A stretch of 64,000 bases of DNA from QWHO01 sp039809865 (lineage in GTDB: Bacteria; Vulcanimicrobiota; Xenobia; Xenobiales; QWHO01): contig JBDHVW010000003.1 in NCBI GenBank assembly GCA_039809865.1, positions 62,001-126,000 of the forward strand. The letters are read 5' to 3'. Shown piece by piece: positions 44,180 through 52,174 of this stretch (within the stretch, counting starts at the first letter, position 1; every line of letters starts with the position of its first letter). The notes under the pieces are model-generated. The model saw only the letters and a list, made by a program, of their open reading frames with translations. It was not told the DNA's origin and did not search any database. A program made the translations under genes and the position numbers.

Positions 44180-46045
44180 ATGGGCCAAGAGCGGAGAGGG
44201 GTGGCACTGGCATCCGTTCTGTTGATGGCCATCATCTTGATGATGATGGTCATGGCGCTGTACAAGTCGGTTGGGGGGCAGCTCTTCCTCTCCAAGAATC
44301 GCCATGATGAGATCGTGGCGCTCAACTGCGCCGAGACGGGGGTGGCTCGCACCCTGACCGTGATGGAGCTCTCGCCGGCCTGGAGCACCGACATGGACGA
44401 CCAGACGATGCCGACCACCCGCGGAACCTGGACGGTCGACTTCTGGGACGGCACCGGAACCCCCGGCCCGGATGAATCGGTCAACAACATCTCCGGGTTG
44501 ACCCCGGCCCCGAGCCACCTGGGACCGATCCCACCCAACTCGGCTCTGATCATCTCCACCGGCAAGCTGGGCGGAGCCACCCGCCGGGTCGAGGTCCTGG
44601 TGCGGGCCGGCCCGAGCTCGGTCGAGTATCCCGTGCTGGGCGACGGCGACCTGCGCTTTCACGGCCGCTTCAAGGTGGACGGTATCGAGAGCCTGAACAC
44701 CAACAACCCGCTCAACGTGGAGATTCATTCCACCAAGACCGGGCCCGGCAACATCATCAGCTGGGATCCGATTCACCCTGGCGACAAAGCCTATGTCCAG
44801 GGCAAGGTGACCTCGAGCGGCTCCAGCGGAGACCGCATCCTGTTCGACGGCAACAATCATCCCGGCTCGTTCGCAAATTACGACGTGATGGCGTTCGAGC
44901 AGAAGTTTGGCAAGGCCGCCCCTTACATCGACATCCAGACCGCCGTCGACGCCCAGATGGGCTCACCCGGCTCCCCCCTGCCGACCGCCGGCAAGGTCGT
45001 GCTCAACGGCGGCGTGCACTACTACCATGGCGACCAGCAGATCGCCGGGGACCTGGTGCTGCAGAACGGCGCCAAGATCTTCGTGGACGGCAACTTCAAG
45101 GTGAACGGCTCCATCACCGGCAAAGGCGCGGTGATGGTCACGGGCAATACCGATCTGCTGGGTGACGCCACGCTGGACGGCAGCAACTCGGAGTATGTCT
45201 CGCTGCTGAGCAAGGGCAACGTGACCCTGCGCGGGTTCGACGGCACCGCCGCGCTGGATGCGATCGCCTCTCTCGAGGCCGCCGATCCGAATACGCCGCT
45301 GGGAGCGGAGGCTTCCGAGCAGTGGGACGCCATTCAGCACGCCATGAAAGAGGTTCAGACCGTCATGGCGATGGACGGCGACCAGTGGGTCGGCGACGCC
45401 ACCCCGCAGCAGGCGCGCTTCGACCAGGCCCGGGGCCTGTTGGGCAACGACGACCACTGGACCCTTCCCGGCTACGGAAATCACGTGGTGTCCGACTTCC
45501 GCGCCAAGCTCCCCCCGGGCCCTACCGGGGATTTCCTGCGGCAGCGGCTGGACTCGCTCAACATCTACCGGCGCGTCGGCCAGGACGGCAACTTCAACGA
45601 CATCGGCTGGACCCCGGCCGATATCACCAACATCCTGCACGCTTACAACAACGGCACCTACAACGACAGCATGGGCGGGGTCGTGGACGCGGTCCAGACC
45701 AAGGATTTCGGCAGCCTCTCGGTGGACGACAAGAAGGTGCTCGACAGCGTCATCCAGCTCACCGACCAGCTCGACTATGACCGCCTGGGCACGGCCTTCT
45801 TCAAGGGGATGATCTACTCCAACGGCTCCATCTACGCTTCCAACGAGGTCAACATCGTCGGGACCGTGATGACCTCGGCGGTGCCTGGACCCACCACCAC
45901 GATCGACGGCATCGATCTCAATCCAGGCGACATCTACCTCAACAACAACACCCGCATCACTTTCGTCAAAGATATGTTCACCAACGGGACGCCCAACCTG
46001 GCGGGGGCGGGCGTGGTCGGGATTATCTCGTGGCTCAGCAAATAG
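44180..46045 (+). CDS. PilX-like pilus assembly protein with a large beta-helix domain
   Basis: 621 residues. The N-terminus MGQERRGVALASVLLMAIILMMMVMALYKSVGG resembles PilX-type minor pilins: short basic leader, Gly, then a hydrophobic helix, followed by 'LNCAETGVARTL' as in the PilX_N domain (A.aG...Al). The remainder has beta-helix/DUF7305-like strands ('GKVVLNGGVHYYHGDQQIAG', 'NGAKIFVDGNFKVNGSITGK', 'KGMIYSNGSIYASNEVNIVG', 'IDLNPGDIYLNNNTRITFVK'). No classical Glu at position 5 of the helix. Probably a minor pilin or adhesive tip subunit assembled with the pseudopilins that follow. Its end overlaps the next start by 16 nt. Confidence 0.78.
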   Translation: MGQERRGVALASVLLMAIILMMMVMALYKSVGGQLFLSKNRHDEIVALNCAETGVARTLTVMELSPAWSTDMDDQTMPTTRGTWTVDFWDGTGTPGPDESVNNISGLTPAPSHLGPIPPNSALIISTGKLGGATRRVEVLVRAGPSSVEYPVLGDGDLRFHGRFKVDGIESLNTNNPLNVEIHSTKTGPGNIISWDPIHPGDKAYVQGKVTSSGSSGDRILFDGNNHPGSFANYDVMAFEQKFGKAAPYIDIQTAVDAQMGSPGSPLPTAGKVVLNGGVHYYHGDQQIAGDLVLQNGAKIFVDGNFKVNGSITGKGAVMVTGNTDLLGDATLDGSNSEYVSLLSKGNVTLRGFDGTAALDAIASLEAADPNTPLGAEASEQWDAIQHAMKEVQTVMAMDGDQWVGDATPQQARFDQARGLLGNDDHWTLPGYGNHVVSDFRAKLPPGPTGDFLRQRLDSLNIYRRVGQDGNFNDIGWTPADITNILHAYNNGTYNDSMGGVVDAVQTKDFGSLSVDDKKVLDSVIQLTDQLDYDRLGTAFFKGMIYSNGSIYASNEVNIVGTVMTSAVPGPTTTIDGIDLNPGDIYLNNNTRITFVKDMFTNGTPNLAGAGVVGIISWLSK

Positions 46046-46449
46046 GCCGCCGGCGCGGACTCAACCTGATCGAGGTCATGATCGCCTTTGCGCTGGTCGC
46101 CACGGCTTTCGTGGGGCTGGCCAGCATGTTCGTGGCGGGAATGCGCTTGCAGCAACGCTCGCAGGAGGTTTCGGTGGCCAGCGAGGTCGGCCGGGCTTTC
46201 CTGGAGCAGTGCCGCGCGCTCGACTTCTACCAGATACCGGGCGGCACGCGCCACTTCGACGGCAACATCCCCACTCCGCCGATCGGTGCGTTCCCGCCGG
46301 CTCCGTATCCCACCACCACGGTCGGAACGCAGTTGTGCCGGCTGGTGGTGGACGTCAGCCCCAGCGGCGCCCGGCTGCGCACGCTCAAGGTGCAGGTGCA
46401 GTATGGCTCCTCGGGGCACATCACGCTGGAGTCGCAAATCCATCCGTGA
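46030..46449 (+). CDS. Type IV pilin/pseudopilin (PilV/GspI-like)
   Basis: 139 residues from GTG 46030, inside the end of the PilX-like gene. Class III prepilin signal 'GRRRG|LNLIEVMIAFALVATAFVG', with cleavage after Gly, Glu at +5 and a hydrophobic helix. The remaining 110 residues are a small globular domain with 'GRAFLEQCRALDFYQIPGG' and two Cys residues (ALEQC..., TQLCRLVVD). Consistent with the minor pseudopilins PilV/GspI. The stop overlaps the next start as GTGA. Confidence 0.88.
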   Translation: MAQQIGRRRGLNLIEVMIAFALVATAFVGLASMFVAGMRLQQRSQEVSVASEVGRAFLEQCRALDFYQIPGGTRHFDGNIPTPPIGAFPPAPYPTTTVGTQLCRLVVDVSPSGARLRTLKVQVQYGSSGHITLESQIHP

Positions 46450-47057
46450 GGCGGGGCTTCTCGGTGGTGGAGGTCATGGTCTCGTGCGCCATCTTCTCCG
46501 GTCTTTTGATGCTGCTCTTCCTGGCCTACCGCATGGGCGCGAGCGCCTGGAAGAAGGGTGACACCGAGACCGAGCTGCTGCAGAACGTGCAACTGGCGGT
46601 GGACAAGATCTCACGACCGCTGGAGGCGTCCTGCGCCGAGAGCGTGACCACGTTCAGCGACCCGACCCGCGTGGCGGTCTCGTTTCTCTCGCCCGTGGAC
46701 ACTGCCGGCAATCTGGCGGTGCAGACGGGCACCATCCGTCCCGACTGGCAGCGCTACGAGGTCTTCTACTTCGACCGGGTGGAGCACGCTCTCTTCCAGC
46801 GCACGCTCGACCTGCTGCCGCTCTCGCCGCAGCACCAATCGCCCGGCCCGATCGAGCTCTTCGTGTCCCCCACGGGCGCCCATCCTCTCAGCTTCTATTG
46901 CACCGACGGTCGACCGATCGCCCGCCATCTGACCGACTTCACGGTGAGCCTGGTCGGTTCGGTGCTGACCTTCGAGGTGGAGTGCCAGATGAAGCGCTAC
47001 GGCACCGACCGCATGGAGTCCCAGCGGCTGCGATCGGTCACGCACCTGCGAAATTGA
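46446..47057 (+). CDS. Type IV pilin/pseudopilin (PilW/GspJ-like)
   Basis: 203 residues from GTG 46446, overlapping the previous stop by 4 nt. Prepilin signal 'VRRG|FSVVEVMVSCAIFSGLLML' with Glu at +5. 'MGASAWKKGDTETELLQNVQLAVDKISRPLE' follows the PilW/GspJ pattern of a long amphipathic helix, then a beta-rich globular part. With 46030 and 44180 it forms the set of minor pilins that usually prime pilus assembly. The major pilin is not in the window. Confidence 0.88.
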   Translation: MRRGFSVVEVMVSCAIFSGLLMLLFLAYRMGASAWKKGDTETELLQNVQLAVDKISRPLEASCAESVTTFSDPTRVAVSFLSPVDTAGNLAVQTGTIRPDWQRYEVFYFDRVEHALFQRTLDLLPLSPQHQSPGPIELFVSPTGAHPLSFYCTDGRPIARHLTDFTVSLVGSVLTFEVECQMKRYGTDRMESQRLRSVTHLRN

Positions 47058-47079
47058 GGACTTTTTCGGGGTAGCAAGC

Positions 47080-47085
47080 TAGTCT
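47080..47085 (+). promoter_or_regulatory. -10 box TAGTCT, 6 nt before ATG 47092
   Basis: Leaderless-distance TANNNT box in the 34-nt gap after the pseudopilin cluster. Confidence 0.5.
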
Positions 47086-47091
47086 GACAGC

Positions 47092-48696
47092 ATGGTCATC
47101 CCGGCCGGATTGCGTTCTTTTGCTCTGCAGCCCCAGCGCGCGGCTCGGTCCGTGCAGGCGACCGGGCCGGTCGACCGGGTCGAGCTCAGACGCAAGAAGA
47201 GCGGGCCAGGATTTTGGAAGACCACCGCCCTGGTCGTCTGCCTCTCGCTGGTGGCCGGCCTCGGCGCCGCCCAGGCCCAGCAGCTCGAGCCCCGTCCCGT
47301 CAGCCTGAGCCAGCAGCTCGAGGATGGCAAGCGCTGCGAGTCGGACATCCGCCGCCACCACGCGCGGGGAGACGACCCGGCTCAGCAGGCCCGGGTCGAA
47401 GCCCTGAACGGCAAGCTGTCCGGACACGCGCAGAGAGGGGCCATCGACTACCACGTCAACCTCACGAAAGGCTGGGGGAGTTGGGCGGCCTCGTGTGGCA
47501 ACGGGTCGCTGTTCGTCGATCAAGATCTGGCCTCGCGGCTGACCGAGGACGAGTTGCTGTTCGTGGGGGGACACGAGCTTGGCCACACCGAGCTGGGCCA
47601 CCAGGCCGACCGCCGCGCCCTGATGGACGCCGTAGGGTGGCGCTGGCTGCTGCCCTGGACCGACCTGACGGGCCAGCTGCAGGCCCAGGGCAGGCGGCAA
47701 GAGTTGGAGGCGGACTGTTTCGCGCGGCGCCTGGTGCCGCCCGGCGTGGCCGAATCGGCTCTGAAGAAGGTCCTCCAGGGCGTGGAGCAGCAGGGGGGCG
47801 ACCATCCCTCGCTCCAGGTGCGCCTCGACAACCTGAGTCGCTGCGCCGCGGGTCCCACCCGGATGGGTAGCATGAACCTGGGCGGGGGCAACGACCAGGC
47901 TCGCCTGGGGTTTGCCACGATCCGCGACCTGGTCGGTCGGCAGGTCGTCGAGCACAACCTCGAGGCGGTCACCTTCCAGGAGGTGGACGTGCACACGGGG
48001 CGCACCGGCGGTAAGGATTACAACGAGGAGATCCTGGCGGGCGTCTTCCAGGCCGATCTGGGAGGCCGCGGGCTGCGCAAGACGGAGGAGGGTTACGTCA
48101 CGACCCTGGCCGACGGCACGACGCGCAGGCTGACGGTGGAGCGCCACGACCAGGGCGATCTGCGCGCCTACAGCGCCACCTGGACGGGCCTGAGCGGGCG
48201 GTCGCAAACCTGGACGATGCATTTTGGCAACTCGCTGGGCGTGAGCGGGGGGAGCTTCGGGAACGCCATTCTGCTGGGCCCGGGGCAGCAGGCCACGGCG
48301 GTGAAGCTGCACGACCTGGGCCCCAATGACCCGGACAACGAGAATCGCACCGCTCTGGAAGTGCAACTGGGCCACGCCAGCATCTTCAGCACGCACCTGA
48401 CCAGCGGCGATTCGGACCTGGAGCAGAGCACGCGCGCCCGGCAATACGCCACGCTGACCTCCCTGGTGCAGGGTCGGGAGCAGGTGCGGGTGGGGGGCGA
48501 TTTCAACTCGGCTCCAGGCCAGGTGTGGTTCGACGGGCTCGAGCCACGCCACTACCCGAGTCTGGGGCTGCGTCAGACCGGCCCGGGGGCTCCCCACATC
48601 GACCACGTCCTCACCAGCCAGGGGCGGGTCGCGGAGCGCTCGACCGCCGAGGGCGTGGAGCCGGTGCACGACTTTACCGCCGTGCGGCTTACCTAG
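47092..48696 (+). CDS. Zincin metallopeptidase fused to an endonuclease/exonuclease/phosphatase domain
   Basis: 534 residues. A long basic leader (residues 1-40) precedes a hydrophobic signal or anchor 'FWKTTALVVCLSLVAGLGAA|QAQQ'. Residues about 80-260: M48-like zincin with H161-E-L-G-H165 (GGHELGHTELGH) and the third ligand in 'RRQELEADCFARRL' (E204/E206 region). Residues about 280-534: EEP-fold phosphodiesterase with 'EAVTFQEVDVH' (metal-binding Glu), 'ASIFSTHLTSGD', 'VRVGGDFNSAPGQ' (GDFNS), 'GAPHIDHVLTS' (IDH) and a terminal 'PVHDFTAV' matching the SDH catalytic His. Both active sites look intact. A protein combining peptidase and DNase I-like nuclease/lipid-phosphatase modules, with an export signal, could be a secreted effector or scavenging enzyme; this is inference. 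Confidence 0.82.
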   Translation: MVIPAGLRSFALQPQRAARSVQATGPVDRVELRRKKSGPGFWKTTALVVCLSLVAGLGAAQAQQLEPRPVSLSQQLEDGKRCESDIRRHHARGDDPAQQARVEALNGKLSGHAQRGAIDYHVNLTKGWGSWAASCGNGSLFVDQDLASRLTEDELLFVGGHELGHTELGHQADRRALMDAVGWRWLLPWTDLTGQLQAQGRRQELEADCFARRLVPPGVAESALKKVLQGVEQQGGDHPSLQVRLDNLSRCAAGPTRMGSMNLGGGNDQARLGFATIRDLVGRQVVEHNLEAVTFQEVDVHTGRTGGKDYNEEILAGVFQADLGGRGLRKTEEGYVTTLADGTTRRLTVERHDQGDLRAYSATWTGLSGRSQTWTMHFGNSLGVSGGSFGNAILLGPGQQATAVKLHDLGPNDPDNENRTALEVQLGHASIFSTHLTSGDSDLEQSTRARQYATLTSLVQGREQVRVGGDFNSAPGQVWFDGLEPRHYPSLGLRQTGPGAPHIDHVLTSQGRVAERSTAEGVEPVHDFTAVRLT

Positions 48697-49501
48697 TCGG
48701 CTCGAGCACGATCGGCGGCAGGTCGGCGCTGAGCGGCTCGCCTTTCAGCAGGATGTCCTTGACATGGGCGTCCTTGTAGCCCGCCTTGCTGGCCGAGACC
48801 TCGACCTGGGCCGGTACGCGGGCGCTCTGGAAAGCCAGCTCGATCTGGAAGTCGCCGTCATCGTTGAGGGTCAGCTCGTCGCCCTCGCGGGTGACGTCGA
48901 GCGGAATCTGCGGCAGGTGCAGCGTCACGCGCGCTCCGCGGGGACGGCCGCTCACATCCGACAGGCGGAGGCGCCCCTTGACCACCACCTTCACGTCGTG
49001 GAGCTCGAGTGCCTGGCCCGGCCCGCGAACACTTGCGCCGGCCCGGCTCTGGTAGATCCAGACGATCAGCCCCACCACGATCAGGGTCAGGATGACCGGC
49101 ATGCGCCAGGCGGGCGCGGGGGCCAGGGTCTCGGTGGGGGGTGGGAGCGTGGTGCGCCGGGGGGCCGGAGACTCGACCGGCTTGACCACCACGGGGGCAG
49201 CGGGAGCCTTGAGAGCGTCCTGCATGGCCGCTTCCAGCGCGGCGCGGCCCGTTTTGGGAGCGGGCGGGGGCGGGCCCGGGGGCGGCTCGGGCTTCTTGGC
49301 AAAGACCTCGCTGAAGTCGACCATCGCCGGCGGGGTGGGGATCGGCTGCGCGGGAGCCGCCGGGTCGGCCGGAGTCAGCTCTTCGACGCGCCAACCTTTG
49401 GCGATCAGGTCCTCGCGGGCGAGCCGGTGATCCAGCGCTTCGAGCACACCGGTCTTGAGCCCCCCGGATTCGTCCCGCAATCGGTAGGAGTACTTGCCCA
49501 C
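48689..49501 (-). CDS. Membrane protein with GspF-N-like domain, Pro-rich linker and beta domain
   Basis: 270 residues from GTG 49501. The first 42 residues 'YSYRLRDESGGLKTGVLEAL' + 'DHRLAREDLIAKGWRVEEL' match the N-terminal cytosolic segment of GspF/PilC proteins. A Pro/Ala-rich linker (45-130), one membrane helix ('MPVILTLIVVGLIVWIYQ', about 137-154) and a C-terminal carboxypeptidase-regulatory-like beta domain ('SGRPRGARVTLHLPQIPLDV', 'DGDFQIELAF') follow. Not a complete platform protein. It might interact with the pilus machinery encoded at 43030, whose GspF lacks this segment. Overlaps the end of the zincin-EEP gene by 8 nt, convergently. Confidence 0.65.
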   Translation of the reverse strand: MGKYSYRLRDESGGLKTGVLEALDHRLAREDLIAKGWRVEELTPADPAAPAQPIPTPPAMVDFSEVFAKKPEPPPGPPPPAPKTGRAALEAAMQDALKAPAAPVVVKPVESPAPRRTTLPPPTETLAPAPAWRMPVILTLIVVGLIVWIYQSRAGASVRGPGQALELHDVKVVVKGRLRLSDVSGRPRGARVTLHLPQIPLDVTREGDELTLNDDGDFQIELAFQSARVPAQVEVSASKAGYKDAHVKDILLKGEPLSADLPPIVLEPTR

Positions 49502-49536
49502 GGCAAGGAGGTCTTTCGTGGCCTCTCGGCTCAGTC

Positions 49537-50871
49537 CTACGGGTGCCAGAGGATGCTGACAATGAACAAAATGGCCAGAACCCAGGTAGTGACCTTCACC
49601 TCGCGCCAGCGCCCGGTGAACAGCTTCAGGATCACGTAGCTGAGAATGCCCCAGATCAATCCGTGGGCGATGCTATAGGTGAACGGCATCATGATCATCG
49701 TCAGGAACGCAGGCAACGCCTCGGTGATGTCGCCCAGCTCGAGCTCGCGGATGGGCTCGAGCATGAAATAGCCCACCAGGATGAGAATGGGCGAGGTGGC
49801 CGCGGCCGGGATCATGCTCGCCAGCGGCGAGAACACGGTGGCCAGGAGGAAAAGAATTCCGGTGCAGACGGCCGTCAGCCCCGTGCGTCCGCCCTCCGCG
49901 ATGCCGGTGGCGCTCTCGATGTAGACCGTGGTGGTGGACGTGCCGGCCACGGCGCCGAAGACGATCGAGCTGGCATCGGCGACCAGGGCCCTCGATAGGC
50001 CGGGGAACGTCTGGTTGTCGCGGTCGATCCAGCCGAGCTTGGTGGTGAGGCCGACCATCGTGCCGGCGGTATCGAAGATGGACACGAACGTGAAGGTGAA
50101 GACGATGAACAGCAGGCCCTTGTTCCAGGCCCCCCACAGGTCGAGCTGCCCGGCCACCTTCCCCAGCACGGCCGGATCGGGCCAGGCGACGAAGCGGCCG
50201 TCGGCGGGCCAGTTGGCCACGTGGGCGTTGCCCTCGGGCACGAGCAGCGCCACGAAGGTGGTAACCAGGATTCCGATCAAGAGGGCGCCCTTGATCTCGC
50301 GAAAGAGCAACCAGGCCGTCAGCAACAGCCCGAAGATGGCCACCACTGCGCCGGGGGCGGTGAGATCTCCCATGGTGACCAGCGTGGCCGGGTGATCTTG
50401 CACGATGCCGCAGTTGCGAAAGCCGATCAGCGCGATGAAGAGCCCGATGCCCACCGAGGTGGCGATCTTGATGTTGAACGGGATCTCCTTGAACAGCCGC
50501 TCGCGTATCGGAAACAGGCTGAGCAGCAAGAAGATGCAACCGTCCAGCAGAGTTGCGCCCAGGGCCTGCTGCCAGGTCATGCCGAGCTGCTTCACAGCGG
50601 TGTAGGTGAACAGCGCATTCATGCCCATCCCCGGCGCCAGGCCGAAGGGGAGGTTGGCCAGCAGCCCCATCAGGATGGAGCCGAACGCGCACGCCAGGGC
50701 GGTGGCCATCAGCACGGCCTGCTTGTCCATGCCCGCGTCGCCCAGGATGAGCGGGTTGACGAACAGGATGTAGGACATCGTGATGAACGTCGTCAGCCCG
50801 GCCAGGGCTTCGATGCGGGCGCTCGAGTTGCGCTCGGTGAGCTTGAAGGTGCGGTCGAGCCAGGCGTTCAT
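49537..50871 (-). CDS. Guanine/hypoxanthine (AzgA/PbuG-type) purine permease
   Basis: 444 residues from ATG 50871 (MNAWLDRTFKLTERNSSARI), 2 nt after the upstream stop. Typical AzgA-subfamily NCS2 sequence: 'EALAGLTTFITMSYILFVNP', 'FGLAPGMGMNALFTYT', 'IATSVGIGLFIALIGFRNCG', 'FVSIFDTAGTMVGLTTKLGW', 'VFGAVAGTSTTTVYIESATG', 'LASMIPAAATSPILILVGYF'. About 13-14 helices. Imports guanine, hypoxanthine or adenine by proton symport in salvage. Flanked by two membrane-protein genes on the same strand, apparently an operon 51620 to 48689. Confidence 0.92.
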   Translation of the reverse strand: MNAWLDRTFKLTERNSSARIEALAGLTTFITMSYILFVNPLILGDAGMDKQAVLMATALACAFGSILMGLLANLPFGLAPGMGMNALFTYTAVKQLGMTWQQALGATLLDGCIFLLLSLFPIRERLFKEIPFNIKIATSVGIGLFIALIGFRNCGIVQDHPATLVTMGDLTAPGAVVAIFGLLLTAWLLFREIKGALLIGILVTTFVALLVPEGNAHVANWPADGRFVAWPDPAVLGKVAGQLDLWGAWNKGLLFIVFTFTFVSIFDTAGTMVGLTTKLGWIDRDNQTFPGLSRALVADASSIVFGAVAGTSTTTVYIESATGIAEGGRTGLTAVCTGILFLLATVFSPLASMIPAAATSPILILVGYFMLEPIRELELGDITEALPAFLTMIMMPFTYSIAHGLIWGILSYVILKLFTGRWREVKVTTWVLAILFIVSILWHP

Positions 50872-50873
50872 TC

Positions 50874-51620
50874 CTAGAGGGTCTTGTGAGCCTCGAGATT
50901 GGCGTCGAGCAGCTCGACCTTGACGGGCTCGTTGTGGAAGACCTCGCTGGGGAATGCTTTGCCGATGACGCCGAAGGCATCGACCATGCTCGGCTGATCC
51001 CAGATGCCGTCCTTGACCACGAAGCCCACCACCCAGTCGGAGCCGTCCTTGCGCAGACACACCGTGGCGGTATTCTTGCCGTTGAAGTAGCCGATCTTTT
51101 GCAGAAAGGCGCCCAGGGCCTGCGCCTGATCCACGGGAACGCCGCGCTGATACTGGATTTCTTCGTTCTCGGAAACCTTCAGGCTGCGGCTCATCAGCAT
51201 GTCGTAGCCGGTTCCGCCCACGAATCCCAGGCTCAAGACCATCAAAGCCGAAATGACGCCGACGCCGGCCGCGTTCCAACCCGACTCGAGCTTGCCTCCC
51301 TTTTGCTGGTGCTCGCGCACGCGAGCGCCCTGCTCGCCCTGAGCCAGCTGGCGCATCGCGAAGACCAGTCCGATCGCGATCCCCGCTCCGACCGGAGTCA
51401 CCAGAGCCAGCCCGATGGCCAGCAGAGTCGCGCCAATCCCCAGCGCCAGCGGCACCAGGGTGGGACGGCCGAGCCGGCGGGAGTTCTGGTAGAGCAGGTA
51501 GCCCCCAGCCAGGGCCGAGCCCAGGAAGGTGGCGAGGCCGACCTGGTCGGGCGTGTAGAGTTTGTAGTCAGGCGCCGCCTCGAGGGGCGCGGGGAGCTCA
51601 CTGCCGATCGGCTGTTCCAT
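50874..51620 (-). CDS. Predicted membrane protein of unknown function
   Basis: 248 residues from ATG 51620 (MEQPIGSELPAPLEAAPDYK). Membrane segments: about 28-45 ('GLATFLGSALAGGYLLY'), 57-90 ('VPLALGIGATLLAIGLALVT', 'GAGIAIGLVFAMRQL') and 115-133 ('VGVISALMVLSLGFVGGTGY'). The C-terminal 110 residues are soluble ('QAQALGAFLQKIGYFNGKNT', 'WVVGFVVKDGIWDQPSMVDA'). No family recognised. It directly precedes the purine permease with 2 nt spacing, so it may be cotranscribed with it. Confidence 0.65.
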   Translation of the reverse strand: MEQPIGSELPAPLEAAPDYKLYTPDQVGLATFLGSALAGGYLLYQNSRRLGRPTLVPLALGIGATLLAIGLALVTPVGAGIAIGLVFAMRQLAQGEQGARVREHQQKGGKLESGWNAAGVGVISALMVLSLGFVGGTGYDMLMSRSLKVSENEEIQYQRGVPVDQAQALGAFLQKIGYFNGKNTATVCLRKDGSDWVVGFVVKDGIWDQPSMVDAFGVIGKAFPSEVFHNEPVKVELLDANLEAHKTL

Positions 51621-51672
51621 CGTCCAGCATTCCGCTCGTAGGATCGGGCGTCCTTCAGGGGAAGTCAGACAG

Positions 51673-52170
51673 ATGAGACGATTGTTGTTTTTGTTGCTGG
51701 CTCTTCCAGCCCTCGCTCTGGGCGTGGGCGAGCGCGCCCCCGCCTTCGAGCTGGCGGCCTCCGACGGGCACACCTACTCGCTGGCTCAGTACCACGGCAA
51801 AAAGTGGGTGGTGCTGAACTTCTTTCCCAAGCCTTTCACCTCGGGCTGCACGGCTCAATGCAACCTGCTGCGGGACGAAAGCGCCCGCCTCTCGGCCTAC
51901 CAGGCGGTCATCCTGGCCGCCAACACCGACACGCTGGCCGTCAATAAGGATTTCGCCGTGAAGCAGGGCTACAAGTTCCCCCTGTTGAGCGACGCCGACA
52001 AGAGCGTGACCACGGCCTATGGCGTGCTGATGCCCGGCGGTTTCGCGGCCCGGCGCACGTTCGTGATCGACCCGCAGGGAGTCGTGCGGGACACGTTTGA
52101 CGTCTCGCCCTCCAAAGCGGTGGACCAGGTGGTGGAGTCGCTCGCCAGGCTGGGCGTGCCGAAAGCCTAG
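51673..52170 (+). CDS. Secreted peroxiredoxin (AhpC/TSA, BCP-like)
   Basis: 165 residues. Signal peptide MRRLLFLLLALPALALG, then a peroxiredoxin core: 'GERAPAFELAASDGHTYSLA', 'WVVLNFFPKPFTSGCTAQCN' with peroxidatic Cys in SGC and a possible resolving Cys four residues on, 'FPLLSDADKSVTTAYGVL', 'RRTFVIDPQGVVRD'. Reduces hydrogen peroxide or organic peroxides, here in the periplasm. Shine-Dalgarno AGGGGAA 9 nt before the ATG; a -10-like TAGGAT lies further upstream. It ends 4 nt from the convergent TPR/EF-hand gene. Confidence 0.9.
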   Translation: MRRLLFLLLALPALALGVGERAPAFELAASDGHTYSLAQYHGKKWVVLNFFPKPFTSGCTAQCNLLRDESARLSAYQAVILAANTDTLAVNKDFAVKQGYKFPLLSDADKSVTTAYGVLMPGGFAARRTFVIDPQGVVRDTFDVSPSKAVDQVVESLARLGVPKA

Positions 52171-52174
52171 GCGT

